Assembly (NCBI GenBank): GCA_024663395.1
Contig: JANFAH010000003.1
Coordinates: forward strand, 1,674,001 to 1,738,000
Direction: 5' to 3'
Source: Pisolithus tinctorius
Lineage: Eukaryota > Basidiomycota > Agaricomycetes > Boletales > Pisolithaceae
Length of the DNA: 64,000 nt
Position 1 is the stretch's first letter. The number at the start of each line of letters is the position of its first letter. Shown one piece after another: positions 57,968 through 64,000 of this stretch. The position numbers and the translations under genes are program-made. The notes beneath the pieces were generated by a model. It searched no databases. It was not told where the DNA came from and saw only the letters and a program-made list of their open reading frames with translations.

Positions 57968-59441
57968 ATGTCAGTTGGGGCCAACGTCGCGGTTGTAGAG
58001 GATGTGGATGCTGTCGCACCAAGCGAACCAAGCGAACAGCAGCCCCTCCTCACCTCTTCTACCAAACCATCGCACTATACGGTCGTTGTCACAGCCTCTC
58101 AAAACGACGAAGTAGCGGACTCAGATGCAGATGCAGCAGCAGCAGCAAAGCCGAGGTCAATTCAGAAGATCTTATTTCAAACGCTTGTCGTACTTTTCGG
58201 AGTGTTCATTCTCGTCCTTTTTATTAAAGGATTCATCGATGCCGACGACGTGGAGGTATGAGACATGAGTTCATGTCTCGTTGTCTCCTCCTCATCCTAC
58301 GCCCCCGCAATGTCCCTTAGTTCGATCTAGGAACTGCCCTCAAGAAAGCTCTTGGTGGCGGACTCAGCGGCGCTGCAGGTGAGAGGGAGGGTGACACGCG
58401 GAGGGTGCACCGCTGACTTTCCACTAAAAACAGCCATGGTCCTCCAGGTGTTGACTTTGATGGTAAGTCCTTCGGCTCTGCCGCTCGATGGAGATTCAAG
58501 ACGACAATTACATTCATCCAGCCTCTCCGAACAGTAATGAACTACCAATACCGCTACGGGACAACAACTACCGAAGCGATCAAAATCCTCAATGCAGATG
58601 GCGGATTTTCTCGGTTCTACCAAGGTCTCACTGCGGCGCTCATCCAGGGGCCCATCGCGCGATTCGGCGACACGGCCGCCAATGCAGGGATTCTTGCCTT
58701 ACTGCAGGGTAATGTGTACATGAAGAAACTTCCCACTTTGATCAAGACTGTGTTCGCGAGTGTTGCCGCTGCATGCTTTAGGATGATACTTACACCTGTG
58801 GATACGGTCAAGACGACCCTGCAGACCCAGGGCAGGGATGGATTGAAGTTACTTAGGGAAAGGGTAACTGGAGTCGGTGTTATATCGTCTCCATCTTAAA
58901 GCCAGCCATTTCTTTTAGGTGAAGAAATACGGTATTGTCAGTCTCTGGTACGGCGCATTTGCCACGGCAGCTGCGACCTTTGTTGGCCACTATCCCGTAC
59001 GTGTCTCTGTGTTGTCCACGGGTGAAGCTTGAAAAGTGAATTCATCAGTGGTTTGGGACGTACAACTACCTGGACGCTGTTCTTCCACTGCCCGTCACTC
59101 TGGCACAAAAATTCCTTCGGTCTGCATTTATAGGCTTTGTTGCATCTGTTGCTTCCGATAGTATTTCCAACTCGTTACGTGTCGTCAAGACGTATCGCCA
59201 GGTAAATGCGACACGTATCAGCTACATCGATGCCGCGCGGGCTGTCATTGCTGCGGACGGACTTCAAGGATTACTTGGGCGGGGCTTGAAGACCAGGATA
59301 TTGGCTAATGGATTACAGGGATTGATGTTCTCGGTCCTATGGAAACTGTTCATGGACTTGTAAGTTCATGTGCTTCGATTTAAGTGGTATCTTTGGAAGA
59401 CTAATGACGCCTTTGACAGATGGAATGAGAAAACCAAGTAA
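57968..59441 (+). CDS. Mitochondrial-carrier-family protein with N-terminal transmembrane extension
   Basis: Starts MSVGANVAVVEDVDAVAPSE, an acidic 65-residue leader containing an Asp/Ala stretch (CAG/GAT codons), then a predicted helix LFQTLVVLFGVFILVLFIKGFI around residues 76-97 before the carrier fold. Carrier signatures follow: LGTALKKALGGGLSGAAAMV, PLRTVMNYQYRYG (degenerate first P-x-D/E-x-x-K/R), PVDTVKTTLQTQG (canonical second), and SLRVVKTYRQV (degenerate third). YGIVSLWYGAFATAAATFVGHYP and GLQGLLGRGLKTRILANGLQGLMFSVLWKLFMDL complete the third repeat. Family proteins are usually in mitochondria, but the substrate is unknown and the extra N-terminal helix is not standard. Stop at 59439-59441. 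Confidence 0.83.
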
Positions 59442-59782
59442 TGCTTGCTTATACCAGACAGCCTGGCGTAGGTATCAGTGATGTGAAGGGATTTGGTTTT
59501 TAGATCGTGTTCGTCTCTATCTCACTACTCGAACTACCTGGTATCATAGATCCGCGAATTTCACTATGGATATATCAGTAGGGAGATGGTGACCGAATGT
59601 AGTAAAAGTCTGTCTCCAAGCTCCAAAACAATATGCCGACGGTTATTCAAGGAACGGTATGATTTGATGCAGGCTTCGACTATAGTGTGTTGTATCGCCG
59701 CACTTCATCTAATGTATACATACCATTGAAAGTTGTCGCGCGTTGCAGACGCTATTCAGTACTCTCACGATACAGGCATCAA
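59442..59782. other. Convergent intergenic region
   Basis: About 340 bases between two stop codons; no gene seen. Confidence 0.5.
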
Positions 59783-60918
59783 TCATCGACGTCGTCGCCT
59801 AGGAGAAATGCCTTGTCGCAGTACACTCCCTACGGGTGGCATTGATGATTCCCCCAAGGACTCCGCGGCGTCTGCGGTCGTCGAAACTGCATTCTGGGAT
59901 TTGACCGTTTGAGGGGTCTTGTTCTTTGGGGGCGGGGGCGGTCCAGGGTCATAATTCGGATTGTTGGGTGCCCAAGCAAAGCGGTTGACGCGATCATACA
60001 ATTGACCGCTAACGCAACTAAACGAGTAGCAGTCCGGGTGAGGAGGTGGAGTCATGGTCTGCGCGATGGTCTGCAGATGGGTATAAATAGTGTAGCCAGC
60101 GTGTGCGTCATTGGCCGCATCTAGGGGGTTGCATTAGAAAACTGAAGGACAGGTCCATTGGAAAGGGGTTTTCGCAACACCGAGATTTACTGTGACGAAA
60201 AAACAATGTTGTCGTGTTACTTACAAATTTGCTGGGTAGACGAAAGAGGAAGTTCCCAGTTGCTTCGTTGGGTTCTTCCTTTATGAAGGGTTGTCCCGTG
60301 GTAGGTTTGAAGAAGCCTTGCCAGGCCGATGGGATTGGTATAGCGCCCCTTCCATCGGGCGTTGTCGACGGACCGAGCCATTAACGACAGATCAACACAA
60401 TTACGAACGCTAAGGCGATAATCCCTGTATAATTTTTTACAGTCCTCTGCACAGATGGTGTGGGCGATAACGTGGGCGTAAAGGCGAAAAGTGAGTTACC
60501 TTGTATGTTGACGCCAACTTTTATCCATTGTGAACCATTTAGTACGTCTCTAATCTTGTGTGGAATTTCTGCCGAGTGCACGGGTGTCAGAGAACCACGA
60601 ACATGGTATACGTGCCCGTACCTCTCATCTTGCATATGTGGAGGAGCAGAACGCAGTCAGCCGCCGCGAGCTGTATGAGGGCTACGCGGTTCTGTGGCTG
60701 ATCCTTGCGATAACAGGGTTTCCATTCAAGGTCGAAACCAATTGTGCCATGTGGGAGGGCTGAAAGACAGTTGTTCGCGACGTTGGGATCGGTTATGTAG
60801 ATTGGGGGGAGAGGAAGAGAGTGCAGCGGGTAAGTTTCCTGGTCATTCCTAAGGAGCATTAGTACATGACAACCTGTGATAAATAATATATGAATATTGC
60901 ATACTGGGAGGTTGCCAT
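59783..60918 (-). CDS. Werner-type 3'-5' exonuclease (DEDDy)
   Basis: The start is a 14-base first exon (60918-60905, ATGGCAACCTCCCA) joined at the acceptor CTTAG to give MATSQNDQETYPLHSLPLPP; the intron has a TACTAAT branch-like site. Motif Exo I follows: GTIGFDLEW with D and E; then QNRVALIQLAA and, across an intron, EIPHKIRDVLNGSQWIKVGVNIQ. Exo II is NCVDLSLMARSVDNARW; Exo III is YAANDAHAG. That is DEDDy as in WRN, plant WEX and fungal homologues. The C terminus is Pro-rich (GPPPPPKNK) and ends ISPRRRRR. Role by family: DNA repair or end processing; not proved here. Confidence 0.88.
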
Positions 60919-61473
60919 CGTCGGACGACACAGGCCACGGGGTTCATGGGAGGGGGGGGTACAGTGGGGAGGGCGGGGGGTCGAGATACCAAAGAGAGGT
61001 TTACGGTAAAAATAGAACAAGGCCACAAATTGAATTGGTCAGACGGGCCGGTTCCTGGCGTAAGCAGGCGACCAAAATGAATGTATTTACCACGGATATA
61101 AATAGGAAATTCCTGCCAAGACTTTGTTAAAAAAGGGTCACACCTGGAGAGTGTCACACCGCGTCACACGCTCTTCGTCTGATGCCCTTGCTGGTGGCGA
61201 TCTGAGGTCGACTGGACCGTCGACATTGGGTGGGACTGGATGGGATGGACGGACGGACAAGGCAGACAGCGAGAGAGCAGGCGTGCAAGGAGGCTGATCG
61301 ACCCTCAAATATAGATTCCACTCCACTCAGCAACTCGGATGGTTTGAGCCTCGACTTTGGCTTGGCATTCTAATTTTGAAGGACGGTCGTGCTCAAAGAT
61401 AGAACGTTGGACTTGGCTCTCCTACAAAAACTATGCCTGCTCTCCTCACAGCCCCCCTCACTTCATCCCAGCC
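60919..61473. promoter_or_regulatory. Divergent promoter region with G-quadruplex motif
   Basis: 555 bases between the exonuclease start and the hypothetical gene start. The G-rich tract at 60948-60980 lies in it. No gene seen; minus-strand open frame 61138-61326 has no motif. Confidence 0.5.
60948..60980 (+). other. Candidate G-quadruplex
   Basis: Five G-tracts of 3 to 8 bases (60948-60950, 60952-60959, 60966-60969, 60971-60973, 60975-60980) with loops of 1-6 bases satisfy the G3+N1-7 pattern. It ends 30 bases upstream of the exonuclease start codon on the non-transcribed-side numbering, i.e. in its likely leader/promoter. Confidence 0.7.
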
Positions 61474-62186
61474 ATGCACGCCCCCCCCTCCCAGTCCTCC
61501 GCCGACCTCAGCCGTCTCCTCAACTCCTCATGGAGTCTCATCGAACAGGTACTCCAGTCACCCCTTAGTGTTAAACCCCTCATATATATCGCATCTCCAC
61601 AGTCTCCACCTCCCAGCCTACGGGAGATCCTTGGGGCCTACAAGGCAAAGGGCGACGGCGACAGAGACATGCTCTTGGCCATGCTCAACGCCAAAAGTGC
61701 TGAAGACCAGGTTCGTGTGGCCCACTCCCCCTTCATCACTGTGCCTCATCACATATCAAAATCTAGCGACTTGCTGCCGTGGCTTCTTTGCACAGGACTC
61801 TTCTTGACTTGTCTTCTCTGCACCATGCAACACCTTCCGCATCATCACAACCGCTTTTCCCCCCCTCATATAACCGCAATTCACGATACACTCCCTACCC
61901 TACTGACCTACACGTCCCACGTCATCCCCCCAGGGATTCCCAATACCATTCCCAACCGTTGGCCAAGCGGCGTCGTTCTCGCTCTCCGCCTTCTCATATC
62001 GACGCCCGTCCTTCCTCTCACGACTTTCCTCCCTCTCCGTACTCCTCGTCGCGAAGCGGTTCTGAGGAGTACTCTCCCCGCTCAAGGGCTTCCATGGCCA
62101 TAGGTTCTTTACTCTCCACGGGTCCCTCCAAGGATTCTGTATCAGATGACTCCCAAGGTTGTGATCGGTCTCGTATACCTTGTTAA
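61474..62186 (+). CDS. Hypothetical small Ser/Pro-rich protein
   Basis: Three exons (61474-61548, 61603-61710, 61767-62186) sum to 603 bases, 200 residues, all in frame. Starts MHAPPSQSSADLSRLLNSSW, with a small helical part REILGAYKAKGDGDRDMLLA, MLNAKSAEDQRLAAVASLHRTLLDLSSLH. The second half is disordered, Ser/Pro/Arg-rich with an RRRSRSPPSH cluster that could be a nuclear localisation signal. I do not recognise a family. The three consistent splice joins and continuous predicted helix argue it is real. Confidence 0.6.
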
Positions 62187-63110
62187 GAAGCCACGCCCGC
62201 CATTCCCCCACTGACCATATCACTCTGATTTATTCGGTTTCAATTGTGTACTCTCCATTGTACAGTAGTTTCGTAGCCATATCTTTGTTACCTCATGCAC
62301 TCGTAATAGACGCACCCTCTCACTCCTGAAACCATGCCATTCAGTCCCCGCTGTCAATGTTTTTCCTCCGACAATGGCGGCTGGTGTTCTGTGATAATTA
62401 TCACTTGGGCTTGGCTTGATGGCCTTCCTCCAGAACTTGGCATGTTGGAAAATCTTCCCAGCCCATACACGTGCGAGGCAGTGCGTCCTATAAGCCTGTG
62501 AGGGCCCTATAACTGCATGTGTGCGCTCGAGAGGGAAAGAAAAGATGGCTATCCATGCAGCCGATTCGCCGCTTGCGCGTGTAGCCCATCTTGCCACCTT
62601 TGTCTTACCTGCATTATATCGCCCATCCCAAGCTCCCCTGGCCTGGATGTTTTTTTACTGGGCCGGGGGACAGCCTCGGACAACAAAGTAAACTCTTTCC
62701 GCTTCTGCGATGTTAGATTAAATTTGTGGGGAACTAATGTGTGATTGCCAGGGTATCACGCCTGAGAGAGTCTCTCCGGCCATACGGACCCAGATCTCAC
62801 TGGTCATCCGAAATTCGGCACCGTTGTATCAAAGCCGGCCTCTGTTTAAGGAAGTGCTGCGCTTTGTCTTCTCGTGCTCGAGGTATACGGAACCCCCCTG
62901 CAGAGCCACCGTGTTTGTCAGAGATTACGAAGCCAACTACAATGATGGCATAGCTCTCCTACCTCAATATCAATGTCAATGACTGAATTGAACCAGACAG
63001 GCGGCGGTCATTTTCGGTGCGCGGATCTGGTATAGTAAAACACTGGTACAGTCACGTGATTCTCGTGTTGAGCGGACTTGTCATCGTCGTCGTACTTTGT
63101 GTTGGGTCCA
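62187..63110. other. Intergenic, promoter of the RING gene
   Basis: About 920 bases, no supported gene. CACGTG at 62468-62473 and TCACGTGA at 63052-63059. Confidence 0.5.
63052..63059. promoter_or_regulatory. TCACGTGA palindrome upstream of the RING gene
   Basis: Perfect palindrome about 50 bases before the ATG at 63111. Consensus-only inference. Confidence 0.4.
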
Positions 63111-64000
63111 ATGCCACACTCGGAAAGTGATGACGAGTTCCCAAACGACTTTGACGGTGTCGACTTCAGCGCTGTCCCCGAACTCCAAGCCCAGCAACTT
63201 CCACCATCTCAAGCCGGACCCTCAACGATACCCTCTAGTCAGGTGGATCGTGCGGGCGCCCCCACATCCGGCCAAGGAATTGGCATCGTAACCCCCGTTT
63301 CCGGGTCCAGGAGTACTAGTCGGGCGTCTTCTCATTTCGACTCTTTCGACGAGTTGGACGTGGATCCGCGCCTCCTCGCTGCAATTGACGAGATCGAATC
63401 GCGTGCCCTTCGGGAACATCAGTCAGGTACAGTTCCCGCGTTTCCCGAACCCCCTTTCGCGAACGTGTCGCCCTTGGGTGATTTTGGCAAGGGGAAAAAA
63501 CGTGAGCAAATGCTACACTGGGACATGTATGTGCATGCACACTGACGCTTGAACAAGGCTCCATTGCTGAATGTGATTTTGATTCACAAGTTCTGATAAC
63601 ACCTCCCGTAGTCTTAGGATTGGACGCACCCAAGTCCAACTCTGGAGAGAACCTACAGACCATTCTTGAGGGGTATGAGAACGAAATAATATGTCCAATG
63701 CATGTCTTTCAAGTCAACTATCCACAAAATACGTCATTGACCTTGTATCCAGCTGCTGCGACATCCTGTACGACGACCTTCGTGACATCGAACACAATCG
63801 TTGATGTTATTTTTCAGCGTTGCTGCGTTCATGTGTAACCCGTGTGGTCATACAACTTGTGGAGACTGTGGCTATGGATGGATATCACGCAACGTGCGCA
63901 TTTGCATTACTTGATCTCCCGTGTGCCTTTATTCGCCTACCTTTCAGAAATATTCCCCTACATGTGCTGTATGCCGCTCAGAACTCATAAAATCGAAACC
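63111..64000 (+). CDS. RING-finger protein, probable E3 ubiquitin ligase (runs off right edge)
   Basis: Starts MPHSESDDEFPNDFDGVDFSA, with a disordered acidic/Ser-rich N terminus (residues 1-125) ending GDFGKGKKR. Introns at about 63504-63610 and then others lead to the RING: IICPMCCDIL-type opening (spliced across 63690-63750), AFMCNPCGHTTCGDCGYGWI and, after another intron, YSPTCAVCRSELIKSK. The order C-x2-C ... C-x-P-CGH-x-x-C-x2-C ... C-x2-C fits a RING domain. The 3' end is outside the window. Family role: ubiquitin transfer; partner unknown. Exon ends here are approximate. Confidence 0.75.

Noticed and set aside
62741..62982. Short plus-strand frames before the RING gene
   Set aside because: No motif and no plausible splice link to the RING exons.
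1..64000. Transposon, virus, CRISPR or biosynthetic cluster
   Set aside because: No transposase, reverse transcriptase, capsid, Cas, NRPS/PKS or terpene-synthase signatures and no long terminal or inverted repeats were seen. Low-copy divergent repeats could still be missed by eye.

Overview
This window is ordinary nuclear chromosome from a filamentous basidiomycete, most likely an Agaricomycete. Almost every gene is broken by several short (about 40-60 base) GT-AG introns, intergenic spaces are small, genes alternate strands freely, promoters are pyrimidine-rich, and the proteins are recognisable fungal housekeeping types (Ssk2-type MAPKKK, Atg26 sterol glucosyltransferase, Sur7/PalI protein, Ups/PRELI proteins). 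I see no mobile element, virus, CRISPR array, secondary-metabolite cluster or other accessory island.

Layout. 1-9.1 kb: partial tricalbin (-), HAD phosphatase (-), peroxisomal half-ABC transporter (+), PRELI/Ups protein (+), TFIIIB subunit Brf1 (-). 9.5-19.2 kb: Ssk2-type MAPKKK (-) divergent from DRG1 GTPase (+), then a metallo-beta-lactamase hydrolase (+) and a second PRELI/Ups protein (+). 19.4-31.7 kb: Ric1 (+), a 2OG-Fe(II) oxygenase-like protein (+) convergent with a very large sterol glucosyltransferase (-), which is divergent from a Sur7/PalI membrane protein (+). 31.8-44.4 kb: tRNA-Lys(CTT) with an intron, a C2H2 zinc-finger factor (+), AP-3 sigma (+), Mediator Med6 (-), ecdysoneless/SGT1 (-) divergent from V-ATPase subunit F (+), Tim21 (-), tRNA-Thr(AGT), then a 2.2 kb gene-poor stretch. 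44.4-64 kb: tandem CCCH RNA-binding protein (+), choline/ethanolamine kinase (-), DHA2-type MFS transporter (-), mitochondrial DnaJ Mdj1 (-), SET-domain protein (-) divergent from casein kinase 2 alpha (+), mitochondrial-carrier-like protein (+), Werner-type 3'-5' exonuclease (-), a small hypothetical gene (+), and a partial RING protein (+) running off the right edge.

No operon-like logic is expected or seen. Several genes touch membrane lipids (tricalbin, ABCD transporter, two PRELI proteins, sterol glucosyltransferase, choline kinase), but they are scattered and this may be chance. Gene boundaries were assigned by hand from splice signals and remembered family consensus, so individual exon ends are approximate unless stated. 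The most noteworthy signals are gene-structure and regulatory curiosities: introns cutting two P-loops, an exon carrying only the start codon, a 21-base micro-exon between CCCH fingers, an out-of-frame upstream ATG in the CCCH leader, a G-quadruplex motif just before a Werner-type exonuclease, recurrent CACGTG sites outside coding sequence, and variant catalytic motifs in the SET and metallo-hydrolase proteins.
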